This document shows positions 25,366 to 38,000 of a DNA stretch of 64,000 nucleotides, piece by piece. This stretch comes from Effrenium voratum (Eukaryota > Sar > Dinophyceae > Suessiales > Symbiodiniaceae). A program made the position numbers and the translations under genes. The stretch is from the NCBI GenBank assembly GCA_963377175.1, contig CAUJNA010000171.1:45001-109000 (forward strand), read 5' to 3'. The notes under the pieces were generated by a model. The model saw nothing but the letters and a program-made list of their open reading frames with translations, searched no databases and was not told the DNA's origin. The stretch's first letter is position 1. Each line of letters opens with the position of its first letter.

Positions 25366-25855
25366 ATAGAGCCAAGTGCATGGAGCCAAGTGCATAGAGC
25401 CAAGTGCATAGAGCCAAGTGCATAGAGCCAAGTGCATAAAGCCAAGCGCAAATAGAGCCAAGTGCATAGAGTTGAGTGCACAGAGCCGAGTGCATAGAGC
25501 CGAGTGCATAGAGCCAAGTGCATGGAGCAAAGTGCATAGAGCCAAGTGCATAGAGCCAAGTGCGTAGAACCAAGTGCATAGAGCCAAGTTCATAGAGCCA
25601 AGCGCATAGAGCCAAGTGCATAGAGCCGAGTGCACAGAGCCGAGTGCACAGAGCCGAGTGCATAGAGCCAAGTTCATAGAGCCAAGCGCATAGAGCCAAG
25701 TGCATAGAGCCGAGTGCACAGAGCCGAGTGCACAGAGCCGAGTGCATAGAGCCGCGTGCATAGAGCCAAGTGCATAGAGCCAAGTGCATAGCGCCGAGTG
25801 CATAGAGCCAAGCGCATAGAGCCAAGTGCACAGAGCCAAGTGCATAGCGCTTCGG
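25366..25855. repeat. 14-bp minisatellite, about 34 copies
   Basis: Tandem units of the form CATAGAGCCAAGTG with A/G and T/C variants (CACAGAGCCGAGTG). Because 14 is not a multiple of 3, every third unit restores frame, and all minus-strand frames stay open with a 14-residue repeat. This produces a false 480-codon open frame. Confidence 0.95.
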
Positions 25856-25869
25856 CTTTGGCAGCTATG

Positions 25870-26260
25870 TGGGGCAGGACTTTGATCGTGCGGGGATCGG
25901 CGTGGTCGAGGTGCAAGGTTTTTTGCTATTCTTGCGGTGCCCGGGCGTGGTCGAGGTGCAAAAACTCGAGGCTTTTTGCGTGTTTTTTTTGCGGCGCGTG
26001 GTCGAGGTACAAAATCAAAACTCGAGGCTTTTTCGATTTCTGATCTGCCCGCGCAACCCGATCGGCGTTGTCGAGATGCAAAAACTCGAGCTTTTTTCCG
26101 ATTTCTGATCTGCCCGCGCGACCCACTGCAGGGATCGTGGTCGAGGTGCAAAAACTAGATTTTTTTTAAATTTCTGATCGATCGGCATGCTCGAGGTACA
26201 AAAACTCGTTTCGATTTCTGATCTGCCCGGCGACCCTCTGCGGGGATCGGTGTGGTCAAG
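25870..26260. repeat. Degenerate ~60-75 bp tandem repeat
   Basis: About five diverged copies contain GTGGTCGAGGTGCAAAAACT, then CGAGGCTTTTT, GATTTCTGATCTGCCCG and CGCGACCC. It directly abuts the 14-bp minisatellite. No gene is seen. Confidence 0.75.
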
Positions 26261-26904
26261 GTGGCAATCGCGCGGTCGCGGGCTCGATTCCCCCCTGGTC
26301 CGCGGCAGCTCCAGATCAAGCAAAGAAGCCGTAGTATGTGCGGCTCCGACCGGAAAATCGCAACCCTGAAGCGCAGACGTATAGTGCGCGGAGCACCTCC
26401 GCAGCTCAGCTCAGGCTGAGCATCCTGCGCACAGATACAAGCGCCGAGCGTCTTGCGGAGAGAAACTTGCACAGAGCAGCGCGCACAGAACAGCTTGAAG
26501 ACAGATGTCGAGCCACTTGCGTGCAGCAGCTTGCAGAGAGCAACTTGCGGGAACAATGCAGCTTGCGCAGACACTGCCATGTTTCCTCTTGTAGGACGAT
26601 GAGATGGAGCTCTCATGTGACCATTTTCTCTTTGAGCATCGCCGCGTGCAGACACGCTTGCCGCATCGATGTAAAAAGGTGTCTCCGCGGCTGGAAGGGC
26701 GCTTGGGGAAAAATGCTTTCGGGCCAATCGTCCTCTAGTTTTTGTCTGGTAGCGCATGAGTTCCTGCGCTCGTAGTTGCATTAGAGCTTGAGGACTTCTG
26801 GGCAGTAGATCCCAGCAGGCGCCGCAGGTGGCTCTGGGCCAGCCAGCTCCGCAAGTCAACTTGGTTGACTCCACCAAGCCCTGAAAAGTTGGAGTCCTGG
26901 ATTC

Positions 26905-27480
26905 TCAAGTAAGTGCTAGAATTGCTCTTTGGACACCTTCTCCCAAAAAGTCGAAGAATCGTTCTGGCTTGAGGCCACTACTTTGCGTAGTGTTTGTCTT
27001 GGTCTGTGTCCCCATGATCTGCATGCCTTTTCTGCCCGCAAACTGCTTCTCGTCAATGAGGCGTGACGCCACGTAGCTGAAGGCCCGGCTTTAGCCCGCC
27101 TAGCTTCCTTGATGGAACGTTGCACAATAATTCCAAGCAGGCCGCGGTGGAAGAATTTGAAAAAGAAATCTGATTCTCACAGTTCGGGCCGCACTTGAAG
27201 GTTCATGTGAGTTGTGGTAGGATCCGCTTGGATGGGCGATCGAGGAACATGTTCTTCCGCCAAACTCCTCTCATGTACTACGTGGTGCTCCAAATCATTC
27301 GTAATGCGCCCAAGTCCTCCTCCTTGATCACGTCCAAGTAGGCCCAACTGATCGTGCCAAGCAGCATCGAACTGAGAGAGCCGTGTTGCTTTCTGATCTT
27401 ATCGCGCTCGGGGCATTGGCGGTCGAGGTAGCGGGCGAAGATGCCGCAGGTTGCGGCACATTCTACTTCTCTCGCAACCG
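26905..27480 (-). pseudogene. Decayed protein-coding remnant, unidentified
   Basis: Reading the minus strand from 27,480, a protein-like frame (pieces CGIFARYLDRQCPERDK and LLGTISWAYLDVIKEEDLGA) runs to a TAG at 27278. It continues in the same frame past that stop (MRGVWRKNMFLDRPSKR), is then lost, and resumes in another frame near 27,084 (RLIDEKQFAGRKGMQIMGT, GLKPERFFDFLGEGVQRAI) to a stop at 26905. An in-frame stop plus a frame change suggest a pseudogene or an old retroposed copy. I do not recognise the family. Confidence 0.4.
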
Positions 27481-27613
27481 CAGCATCTCGCGCTGCTGGC
27501 GCGATGATGCCGCCAAGGGCTCAGCGCTCACCCCAACACGATTTCAACTAGAGTCTAGAGAGTGTGAGGCACCTTGAAGCTCTGAGGGCTCTTCCTTGAA
27601 ACGCGCACCCTAC

Positions 27614-27690
27614 CAGCCATCTTCTGGAATGTCCAAGGTTGGGTTGTTGAGAACATTCCGGACAAAGCTTGCAGAGGAATGAGGCACCCG
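27614..27690 (-). CDS. Candidate host exon, unidentified
   Basis: A short minus-strand segment (FVRNVLNNPTLDIPEDGW) ends at a GT donor (GCTG/GTAGGG). The upstream border is unclear. Weak call. Confidence 0.3.
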
Positions 27691-29873
27691 ACGTCTCAGA
27701 CTTGTGAACCTGGGAGTTATTGCAAGTTTGGCTCGGCGCCAGTAGGCAGTAGTTTGTGAGGCTGAACACAAAATCAAGGAGAGCAGAGCCACAGGAACGG
27801 ACAGGGACGCTAGGCACGCAGCAAGCAATGAAGAAACTGAGCTAGCCCGGCATGCTGCAGAATGGTGCAGGCCCGCATTACAGCAGAAGTGGCATCTACC
27901 AAGATGCTGCGCGCTTCTTGGGGCAAGATCTCCTGACAGAATACTTTGACGCAAGGCCCTGCAGGAGATCAAGCTTCTTTCCAGTGAGACTCTGCTTGTC
28001 CCCTTCCCCACACCCGGCCTGGCCAGGCCTGTCTGAGTCAGGCCCAGCCCAATCAGCCGGCCCAGCCGGCGTGTTTGGCGTGTTGTAGTGCAGCGATGTG
28101 CCTGGGAGCCTAACCAGGGGCTGTGTCTGGCGTGTCTGAACCGCCAACCAGCAACCCAACCAGCAGCCCAGTCCGGCTGCGCAACCACCTGTCTGGCGTG
28201 CTGAGACTTGCCTGACGAGGCCCAGCCAGCAGCCCACCCAACCCAGCCACAGGCCCAGGCCAACACAGTCGATCAAGCCTGCCGTGCGCCAACAGAGTCG
28301 ATCGAGACTGCCACGCGCATTCGCCCCCGCAGCTCTGCTTTGGTTGTCGGGACTTTGTGCGCAACTCTTGGCTCCATGACTCACTCCTGGTCCTACGCAT
28401 CGCCTTGTCCAACAACGCCAGAACCTGTCCATTCCTGAAGCGCCACTTGACCAGCTCCGCTGCTTGCGGTCGAAGCGCGCTCAGCTGGGCCGAGGCGGGC
28501 AACGCGCAAGGGATTAACAAGAACAAGTCTGTTTGCGCAGGACTGCGTTGCAAAGAACCAAGCACATGCGTAGAACACGCATCCGGCGCGCAAAGAGAAG
28601 ACACGTGCAAAACAATTGTGTCCGGTTGCTCGCCTTCTTTCAAACCTCACGTTGTTGGCAGCGCTTCGCAGAATCACTGCCATTCTCAAGAGTCCCGCGC
28701 TAACACTGATATCTGATAGAAGTAGCTCACAGACAGGCATGCGTCTGCTTCGTGCGCTCGCAGGCCCGCAAGAGCCCGGCCTTGCGAACACAATGTTATA
28801 CTCCCCCCCCCTTAACTCCCAAACTGCTCCCCTCGAAGCACGCGCCTTGAGAAGACATGGCGACAGCTGGTGAAGGGACGTGAGGCGCAATCGGGGGGTC
28901 CAAACTCCAAGCTTGAGGCCACGGCGAGACAGGTGTGTCTTGCAAGCGCACAAGCAAGCTGCAAGCGACTAGCCCCGAACATGCGGCCGCTCACCGAAAG
29001 ACTTGGGGGGTAATGTAGAACGAGCTCCCTCAACGAGAAACTTTATCAAAGCCGCGGGCCTCAAACACAAGCCGCAAGAGCACTTCGTGCGCCAATGGTC
29101 TCCGCGCGGTTGTTGGACAATAGCTGCGTTTTGCTCGTGGCCACAGCACGAAAACAAAGAAGAATAGTCTACATTCCGTCGGACACCGTGTGCAAATTCA
29201 ATGGGGCCACAGCAGGCAAAGAAAGAAGCGTCCGCTATGTGTCTATTGTAGGGGGCAAACATCCGTCGCGTGTCCAAAGAAATAATGAGCAGTCCTAGGG
29301 GATCAACGCTAACAAGCCCTGTGCACCACAAGAGCGGGCAGTCACCAGGGTACAATTCAAAGAGGCCAAGGCAGGCGAAGAAATAATCTGAACCGATGCG
29401 CGCGCATTGTGGGGGGGGAGGGGCGGGTTGACCGGGCACACAAACAGAAAGGGGCCGCAGCAAGTCAAGATAAACTAGGCATCCGGAGTGTCTATGGGGC
29501 GGATGGCCCCGCTCAAAATGAAACTTCTTAAGGGTACGTCTTGCTTAGAGAAAGGGGCTGCTAATCAAAGCTCATCAGTGCACCGACTTGGGTTCACAGA
29601 ATGACTGGCAAAGCTCTCTTCAATTTTTCCCTGGCTCGGTCGCAGATAAGGCTCGTTGGCTGGCATCCCGTTAGCCTCTCCCTGTTGGATGCCCAACTTT
29701 GGAGCACCCGGACGTTCGCATCGCTGCCTGCTGCTTTGTCCTGACTTGCGGGAAGGAGCGGCAACCAAAAACCAAGCGATTGATGGGAAATCTGGCCCTA
29801 AAAACAATCAATGTTGCAGGTAAGCGTCCTCCTGAATCCTTGGCTTCTCCTTTTCCTCCTCCTTCCCCGCCAC
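27691..29873. other. Host DNA, no recognisable gene
   Basis: CCAGCC-rich and CAGCC-rich stretch near 28,010-28,270 and short C- or G-runs near 28,802 and 29,410. No exon, RNA gene or element was recognised. Confidence 0.4.
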
Positions 29874-29975
29874 CTGGATGAGCGATAGGGTGGCCTGGTC
29901 TGGCACCCCCAGCGCGGCCAGCTCCGCCGCCAGGACCCGGAGCTCGTGCTTGGTGACGTCGGGGGGAAGTTCCCC
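29874..29975 (-). CDS. Candidate host exon, helical repeat-like
   Basis: Minus-strand segment with the pieces PPDVTKHELRVLAAELAALG and DQATLSLIQ. It ends at CAG/GTGGCG, a GT donor. It looks like paired helices. Its style resembles helical-repeat organelle RNA-binding proteins, but that is only a resemblance. The 5' border is not fixed. Confidence 0.4.
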
Positions 29976-31424
29976 CCACATGGGCGTTCTCCGCGAACGC
30001 CCACAGGAAAATGGCAGGCCACCAGGCACACAAAACCACTTGAGCCTGCAAGCATGCATCACTGCCATGACAAAGCTGTCCCAAAAGATGCTGCAAATCC
30101 GGTGGCGACGAAAGAATGCCTTCTTCCCCACGCAGAGCAGACCGATTCTCCCTCCTCCAAATCCTCGTCCAAAAACGGATTGAACTCTTTGGGCCCGTGA
30201 TTCCCTGTTTGCTGAAAAGGGGTAGTCGTCCCCGGGTTCCCGGTTCCCTCAAAAAGTGTCAACTTTGGGATCAAAGAAGTTGGCATTTGATTGGAATGTC
30301 CAACCAAAGCACAAACATGGATTCTGCCTTTAGGGCGTGCTGTTGGTGTCACCCGCCCATCTAAATGAAACAAGGCGTCTGATGGCAGGCGACGCTGGCA
30401 ACCATCTCCAACACCCAAGATGGCAGCATACTATCAACTTACTCTGGTTCTTGGGCGTGGCTTGGCAACTCAGGGATTGGTTTCAATTACATGCTGTTTA
30501 CATCATCTTGGCCGCCCACCACGTCGAAGCGCTCACCTATGTATGCATGCACCTGCAAAACAAAAATAGGCCTATGCATACGCCCCTTGTATTAAGGCCC
30601 GCTTGCAATTCAACTCGGACATGCATAATTTCACTGCGCACCTGTCTTATGCGCATTGTGTTCTTGGGCGACTTACTCATTGGAATATGGTGCCGCCACG
30701 GCAATGGCTCTGACCTGCACTTTTCAGGGCGTCGCTTGGGGCTTGGGGGCCCACGCGATGCCTCAAAGCTATGAAATGACGCCCATCGACCCATCAGCCC
30801 CAATGGCCAATCGGGCCCACCTGGGGCTCGTGTTCTACCAGCACCGCCTCCAGCCATGGAAGGCCTGAAGAGCATGGGACCCCAATGCGCCAGAAGCCCA
30901 AAAACAGGCACAGCAGGCAGCCATGTCCCCTTCGGTTGAGCGTTTCTTGGCCTTAATTTCCAGGTCTCAAGGCGAATCAGCGGAGAGCTCCCTGAAAGGG
31001 CCCCCCGCATTTTGGACAGAAGTCTGATCACTGACTCACGTTTGAGAAGGGGTGTCTCCGCTTACCAAAGCCGGCCCGCTAAACAGTCTTCCGGGCTTGT
31101 CTCCGAGCTCAGGCTTCAAGTCATGCTTTTGGAACAGCTGGCTTGCCTGCACTGCTGTCTTCCATGCTGGATGACCACTCGTTGTTCAATCCAATGCCCG
31201 GGACGCCCAGCTTTTTTTGGTGACACCCCCTGCCCCTTAGATGTAAGCCTCTGCAAGTGTGCAATGGTCAAGCTTCAATCTTGATGCCTTTTCTCTTTAC
31301 CCATCCGCGTTGGATTTGGCCACCATCAGAAAGCCTGATTCAGGGCCCCGTGCAACTTGCCGTTGGCTCATCCACCAATCAGGGCGCTGCGACTGCGCTC
31401 GCTTGCCCACATTTTGTCTCTTGC

Positions 31425-31543
31425 CAGGCTCGCCAGGCGCGCGAACTGTCCCAGCGACTCCGCGTGCCGCGCCCGCGCGAAGGCGGCCATGGCGTCTCTG
31501 GCGGTCGCCAGGGTCGCTGGAATGTCCGGCGACGTGATCTGGC
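31425..31543 (-). CDS. Candidate host exon, alanine-rich helical protein
   Basis: A 119-bp segment bounded by AG then G (acceptor) and a GC donor (CTG/GCAAGA). It encodes 39 residues including ITSPDIPATLATARDAMAAF and HAESLGQFARLASL, rich in alanine and arginine and predicted helical. The splice pattern matches the SSNA1-like gene. It may belong to the same transcription unit as the exon at 29.9 kb, but that is not shown. Confidence 0.45.
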
Positions 31544-32224
31544 CTCATCCAGGGGGCCATCAACGGGTCGCCAGACCTGTTAGCCACAAGCGAGCCAAAA
31601 GAAGTATGACATGTTCTTGCGTCCGACGTATTTTGTCGCCGAATAGTGGATCGATTTAAGTACGATGCATAGAGTATTCAAACCGGCCAATGGTTTTCAG
31701 TGAGCAGTCTCGAGCACGTGAATTTGGTGTGCGCGCAGTGTTCACTAGCAAGGTACATGCACGCCAACAAACGCGAGAAACGGGGCTCGCGGTTGTGCGT
31801 GCAACTGACAATCTGAAACGCAATGTGCCAGCCCGGGCAAATGAAACGCACAGGCCACCGGATTTCCAAAAAATGCTTGCGGAGACAACAGCGGTGGGGC
31901 TGTGCAAACCCTGATTCTTCCTAACGAGGGGGGGCAAATCCCGAGCCCAAGCCTGCCTTCCCGATGGCTGCTGCGCCGGAAAGAGATTTCTATGACACGT
32001 GCTGTCTGGCTTTGACCCCGACCACCAAATGCATGGGACCAAGCCGAGAAAAAGGTGTACAACATGTAAGTCCCTCAACACAAATACGCACAAATACGCA
32101 CAAACAGCTTGACCGAATGCACGGCATGCTGGGCCTGCTTAGCTGGACCTTGTCTTCAGCCCCGAGCACCCCTCCCTTTGCGCAAGTGTCAAAGGGAGTT
32201 GCCGTGGGGCTGTAAAGATCCGCG

Positions 32225-33128
32225 GCGCCCTTGAAGGTCATCACCGCAGGAAAGTGGAAGTAATCCGCAGGCTCCATCCACGTCCGCACCTGAGGAATCA
32301 TGCGAGCACCAAGTAACATCCTTTGACCTGAAACAAGTTGTTTGCAACATCTGCTTTCTTTCACGGAATGGCGGGCCGACCGATTCCAGCCTTGTTGAAG
32401 CCATCCTCGCTCAGGTTGAAGGGCTCTGGCAAGTCAAGCTCCACCCCCAGACGGGTCCGTGAAATGTGCCGCTCAAACCAGCCATCGTAGCAGTCACTAC
32501 TCTCCATTGACTTCAGAAGCGGCCACATGGTGGCGAGGAAATCAATGCTTGGAGTGTAAATTGGCAAGCGCATGGCATACAAATCGTTGAAGTAATTTTT
32601 GTATGGGTGCTCAGGGATATAGATGGTAAAGGCGTGCTGCAGGAATCCCCAAGTATCACTTGGGCTCTTCAGTGTCCAGAACTGGTTGTGCTGGTGCTCA
32701 ACCACCTCAAAAAAAGTAGAATGCTGCAGGTAGCTCTGCAGCAGCAAGCCTTGGAAATTACGAAATGAACTGGCAAAAGTTCAACCCCTAGCAAATCTGG
32801 CCATTGTGTTTGTCTGCTTTGTCCCTCGCACAAATGTCTATTGGTCATGCTGTGCATGAAGCAAATGGAAAAAAAAAACAAGTGAAACCAAATTTTGAGA
32901 TTGTAGTAGGAACCACCCCTTCCTGATGAACACATGAAAATACAATACGAACCTTGATGCGTTGGAAGTGACGGAAGCTGATGTAGATAGAGGACAGCTG
33001 CATGAGAAAGCTCGAGGTTATCAGTACGGTCTTCCTTTCCGACTCGCTATGCTGGATATCAGCGGTCCACTCCATGAGCTTCTGCCTGAAGAGGGTGGTC
33101 ACGGGCACCCGCGCGGCAACCTCTGCCC
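32225..33128 (-). CDS. Host gene fragment, three exons, possible glycosyltransferase-like protein
   Basis: Three exons join in one frame. Exon 1, 32953-33128, is preceded by CAG then G and followed by GT; 58 codons, e.g. TTLFRQKLMEWTADIQHSES. Exon 2, 32381-32705, starts after TTTTTTTGAG then G and ends at GT; e.g. FTIYIPEHPYKNYFNDLYAM and LPIYTPSIDFLATMW. Exon 3 starts at 32327 after TTTCAG then G (GARMIPQVRTWMEPADYFHF) and its end, near 32225, is uncertain. The pattern 'LP-x-x-x-PS' followed by 'W-x-x-x-ADYF-x-FP' recalls a family of algal and protist proteins related to GT-B glycosyltransferases. I am not certain of that. Start and stop codons of the gene are outside these exons. Confidence 0.6.
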
Positions 33129-34460
33129 CTGCGTGGTAGGCAAGCAGGGCAGTGGTTACCTTGGCTCGGGGTTGAAAGCAAAAAACGCAACATCACCACA
33201 TATATCTTGCAACGAAACAGCCCAGGTAAATGTCAAAATGACCTACCTCCTGTTTCCCAATTTTGTCTCAGCAGCTTGAATACAAAGCCGCAACCACCCA
33301 ACCTCTGGCCTTGCTTTGACTGCCTGTGGACATCCCCCGAAAAATCACCAAACCCGCCCGAACCCGAATGGTAGGTCTCCCCGTTTCGATTCTAGAATGC
33401 CTCCCCAAAATTCAACATGCAGCGGAACAGAACATCTTTCAGGTCGCTCCCACAATCGAAATATTACACGATCCAGTTAAGACTGGATAACACCTAGGCT
33501 TCTGCAATGTACATTGCCCGACTCCAGTTGACCGAAGACTCTTCCCTGAGCCACAGCCTTGCGATTCCAACCTTTGCTTGATGCACCCATCATGCGTCAG
33601 CAGTTGGCATATGCCAGCCAGGCCTCCCCGTGCCCGCAGACACCCTAACATGGATGAGCCATGTTTTGGAGAGACTGCCGATCAGCCAAAGTAGTGCGGC
33701 TAAGGCCTGCCCTCACTCGTGCTAAAGCTCCTAAAGGTCGTCAGAAATAAATGCCCAAATGAGCTTGCAACTCATTTGAAGTAGCCGCCCATAGCTCGGG
33801 CTGGGCTGGGCCCACATATCCATATATGATTCGGTCTTCTTCTGTTGCTGCAGTGTCCGAAAAGACGTTGAATCGAGATTTGACCGCACTGCTTGCCTCA
33901 CCCGGCGTAGTCTGACGCTTCAATCAGGGAACAGCACCCCGCAGCGCATTGGGATTCCAGAGCGTTAATACCATGGTTGCAGTACTGTATGCGCTGGCTG
34001 GTTGGTCAACTCCGATCCGACAGGGCCACGATTGGTTCACTGGGAGCGCGGATTCGGTTGTGCACGGGGAAGGAGATGAGGACTTGCATTTTGATTTTGA
34101 CATCGGAAGAGGAAGCACAGGTGAAACAAGACACGAGTCACCTTTCTGTTAGACCAGGGTTCGGCTGAGGGAAAGTCGAGAGGTGATTGCTTTGGAGGGA
34201 GTTTCATGAATCTCTCTCAAAAAATAAACGCACTGGACGCTTTTTGGCACGGATTCATGTTCAACCCATGTTGGCATTCCGGCATTCCTACTACTCAGAG
34301 CTCGAAGCTTCAAGAAATCCAGCAGAGGCCGTCTTGAAAAGAGATCCTTACATTCTACACCTGAACATTGCCTTGTAAATTGTGGGTGCCCTTTATTTTG
34401 GTGGAAAAAGCCACATGTTTCAAATGGTTGCAAAAGGTATATTTTTTTGCTGAGGCATCT

Positions 34461-34603
34461 TCAAGCTGAGGCGTTCGCCGGGTTGGTCGAGAAGATCAGC
34501 TCCCCCTGCAGCGCCCGGCGCCGCAAAGCCAGCAGCATCAGCCCCGCCAAGCCGGAGGGCACATCCTGCATGGGGTTCATGCACAGCAGCTGCAGCCTGC
34601 ATA
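34461..34603 (-). CDS. Candidate host exon, unidentified
   Basis: Preceded by ATGCAG then G at 34603/34604. One frame gives LLCMNPMQDVPSGLAGLMLL and RRALQGELIFSTNPANASA followed by TGA. A second frame is also open, so the reading is not secure. It may be the exon after the one at 34,873-35,010. Confidence 0.3.
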
Positions 34604-34689
34604 AGTCGTCCACATTTGCCACACCCTCTGGTTTTGTTTGTTTCTTTTTCAGAAAAGGAACCAAGTTCTTTTCAAGCTTGTTTTGCTCG

Positions 34690-34743
34690 TTTGCTTGGTC
34701 ACTGGTTTGTTGGTTTGTTGGTCGGTTGGGTACTTGGATGGTT

Positions 34744-34774
<31 letters not shown>

Positions 34775-34775
34775 T
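34690..34775. repeat. TTGG/CTGG tetranucleotide-type repeat
   Basis: Tracts of TTGGT and CTGG units, the complement of the family seen at 12,331-12,430. Confidence 0.75.
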
Positions 34776-34872
34776 GGTCGATCCGTTGTTCTCGGTCAGC
34801 CTGACAGAGGAAGGGCCCATCCAAAGTTCTCCGCGACACAAATTCGGGTTTCCGGGTTTGGCGACCCCGCAC

Positions 34873-35010
34873 CGGACGCCTCGGCACGGAGGGCATGAGC
34901 TCAAAGAGGAAGTGGCAGGGCGCCAGGCCGAAGCACATCACCAGCGAGGGCCTCCGCTCCCGGGCCACGACGTCCAGGGCCATGAGATGAAGCGTGTCGA
35001 AGGTCAGGTC
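34873..35010 (-). CDS. Candidate host exon, unidentified
   Basis: Exactly 46 codons between an acceptor (CAGACAG then G) at 35010 and a GT donor (CCG/GTGCGG) at 34873. Encodes LTFDTLHLMALDVVARERR and LVMCFGLAPCHFLFELMPS, with strong third-position G/C bias. No family is recognised, but the borders and composition are as good as those of the SSNA1 exons. Confidence 0.55.
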
Positions 35011-38000
35011 CTGTCTGAGGGAAACCCGTGGGGCCCAGAAGGAAACCACTGGAGTCCTCCGGAGGGGGACGGATGATGCGTTGTCTTTTTGGAGACAGCC
35101 GCAAAGAGGCAGGACCGGAGACAGGAATGACATAGACGGCTAGGTGGGAAGGACTTGGCGTGACTTGTTTGAGGGCATGCTGTCGTTGCGCATTCGTTTA
35201 AACCTAGTGTCAGGCGAAATTACGTTTGGGGCAGTCTTCTTCCACAAGCGATGCCAGGTCTCATAAAGCCTCGTTCCAGGCATTCCACTCCCTCGCCACG
35301 GAGCTGTTACCTTTTCCCGCCCCAGTACGAATTCCAAATTTGCTTTTTCTAACACATCCCAACGAGCTAGGGACCCACCAAATCTCTTGTGGCCTCTGGG
35401 GGATGCTTTGAAACCTTCCCCCAGTCACCCCTTACTGCCAAGAATATACTCAAACTATGGAACCTGTACATTGGGAACCCCTCGCAACCGTTATGGCCTA
35501 AACTTGGGGGGCCCCGTCCTCCATCTTTAAGAAGCGATGTGGGCATGAAGTCTAGCTGGGGACCTTCGCACTTCGCTCCACAATGCCCACCAATATGAGA
35601 GGCTGTGTCCCATTCAACAAAAATACCAGTCCCAAATGGCCATACCGCGCATTCAATCATTATTTGGGGATGCCCCCCCCCAAACAAAAAAACACACCCA
35701 TTAAATCATGATTTTGGGGCTAGCCCCCACCCCCCCACCCCCCCCGCCATTTTGCACCAAATGTGTTCTCCTCGTGGTTGTGGAAGTGTTCGCAGGATGC
35801 ATCTGCCAAGCTGGGCTGCCTCCTCTCCACGCAGCTCGGGGAATGCTCGCAAAGGTAGCAGGCCCTCGGCTGGCGAAAGGCGGCAGGCAAACGAGGCCCA
35901 AGGCCTCGCCCTGCCGTGTCAACCCTTCCAGAAAACACGTCCCGAAGTCACATGACCCAATGGAACGCTCCAAAAACAGATGGTTCAAAGAAAGGTGAAG
36001 GGCCAAGTAGGATCCAAGCAGGACCTCTGTTGGTCCTTTTGTAGGGAGGTCCTAGCACAAACAGATCCTCATGCTTGCCCAAGTGCCCATAAAACACGAC
36101 CTCCACAGATTCCATAACTGCCTCCATGTGATCTGCCATGACCGCGGCCACCGGCGCGTGGGGGCTCATGATCACCAGGCGAGGTGGGATGGACGCCTGC
36201 CAAGGGAAAGCAGGCAGCCCCTTGGTGACCTGGTGGCCGTGTGTGGCAGTTGCTCACCCTTTAGCTGCTGGTCTGGATCCAGAACATGGCCAAGTTGATT
36301 GCAAGCCGTGACCACGTAAGACAGCATCAGGGCATGTGCGTGTGAGGGTGCATGCATGCGCACGCACGTGCGTGTGCACGTGTGGGTCCATTTGCACGCG
36401 CATGCTTGCGTTTGTGTGTGGTTTCCAGCAAGAAAACACCAGAAAACCTGCTGCCGGCATCCAACGAAAACGCTGCCGACATTCAGTGCAAAAAGGTGGC
36501 GCCCGTGCAGCTGTTTGTGGGCTGCTGTGATTGGTTGCGAGGGTGGTTGTGTGTGTGTGTGCGTGCGCATGTTTGTAGTCATGCTGCTGTGTGCGCACAT
36601 GGATTTCAAAGAGAAACGCAGTCTTTACATAATTAGTCGTCCCGTATTCATCCCGTAGTCTTCCCGTACGTTCTGCGGTATGTTCCCTGCTGTGGTCTTC
36701 CCGCAGCTTTTCCCAATGTTGTTCCGTAGTATTTCTGCAGCCTTCCTGTGATATTCCGTAGCCTTCCGCAACGTATTCCTGTAGTCTTGCCATACTCTTA
36801 CGATTGTTCTTCCGTGGCGTTGTATTTTTTCCATCTTTGCTGTGTTGCTGTTCTAGATGTGCTCGCTAACATGTAGGAAGTATGAGACTTGTCCCTACTT
36901 CGACGGGTGTGCGGTCGTGCCAGTGTAGTCGTTTGGGTGTGCGCGACTTGTCTGGGTCTGTCGGTCTGCGTGCATGTCAATCTGCGTGCTGTGTGTCACG
37001 CTCTCTCTCGCTCTCTCTGTGTTTGTGTTTGTCGCTGTGTTTCTGCGTCGCTGTGTGCCTGTCTGTGTGTGTGTGTTGTGCCTGTGCTGCGTGTGTGTGC
37101 AGCGGGTGCGGTTTTGCCAGCGCAGGCGTGCATAAACACGCAACCAAGACAGCAAAGGAAGCTCCAGCAACGAAGGCAATCAACCCCCACGCCTCCAGCG
37201 GCTCCAGCTCATGTACGAATTCTGGAAGCCGTCTAGCAACGTCCGTTGGCTCCACACCGACATTCATCCACCTTGCCGGGCAAACCCTGAAGCGTCAATA
37301 CCTTAGTCCTAAAGATCCTTCCATTCGCTGACTCTATGGTTCTCGTGAATGACAATTGAGGTGCTTGTCTTTGGAACATCCCCCAATCACAAGGAGCAGC
37401 CCACGCAGCGCCTATCAGTGAGACAGACTAAGTGAGACGGACGGGCCGATCCTTCATTGGCAGGCCGCCTGTGACGGCGGATGGTGTCCAGGAACAGGTG
37501 ATCAGAGCCAAGAGCACCTGTCTCAAAGCGCCGGAAAGAGCCTCTGCACCGTCTTGGGCCCACTATGGCCATCAAGAAGCTACATGAGGACTCGCATACC
37601 TACCAGTATCGGCATAAACACGGCCTATGCGTCTTCTCGAACCTCCGGCAGGCCTCCAAAGTAATACACTTGCCGTCAGAATTGAGCTGTCTGCATTTCG
37701 GAAAGAAAACTTCAAGAAATCTCTCTCACGGAGCCTGTGCATGGACCTTCACTTGCCTCACATCCATGAAAGGCACCGAAGGTTCCGAAGGTTGTTGCCT
37801 CAACCCTTCCCATTCGCATGATAACATGAGAACCCCAGCCCTGTTCAAAGGGCGCAATCGTTGCGCGGCCTGGGGTTTTCTCCTTGTAGGCGTCCAAAAG
37901 CACACCCAGCAGCCACCCTTTCCTGGGCTCGATCCAGCGAATGAAAGCGCACGATCGAATCTGTCCAATGTCGGGTAAGGGCCCATCCAAAACAACAGCA

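Noticed and set aside
24709..26151. A 480-codon minus-strand protein
   Set aside because: Most of it is the 14-bp minisatellite and the ~70-bp repeat; only the last third is protein-like.
36882..37331. Cys/Val/Ser-rich open frame of 149 codons
   Set aside because: Produced by CTCT/GTGT microsatellites.
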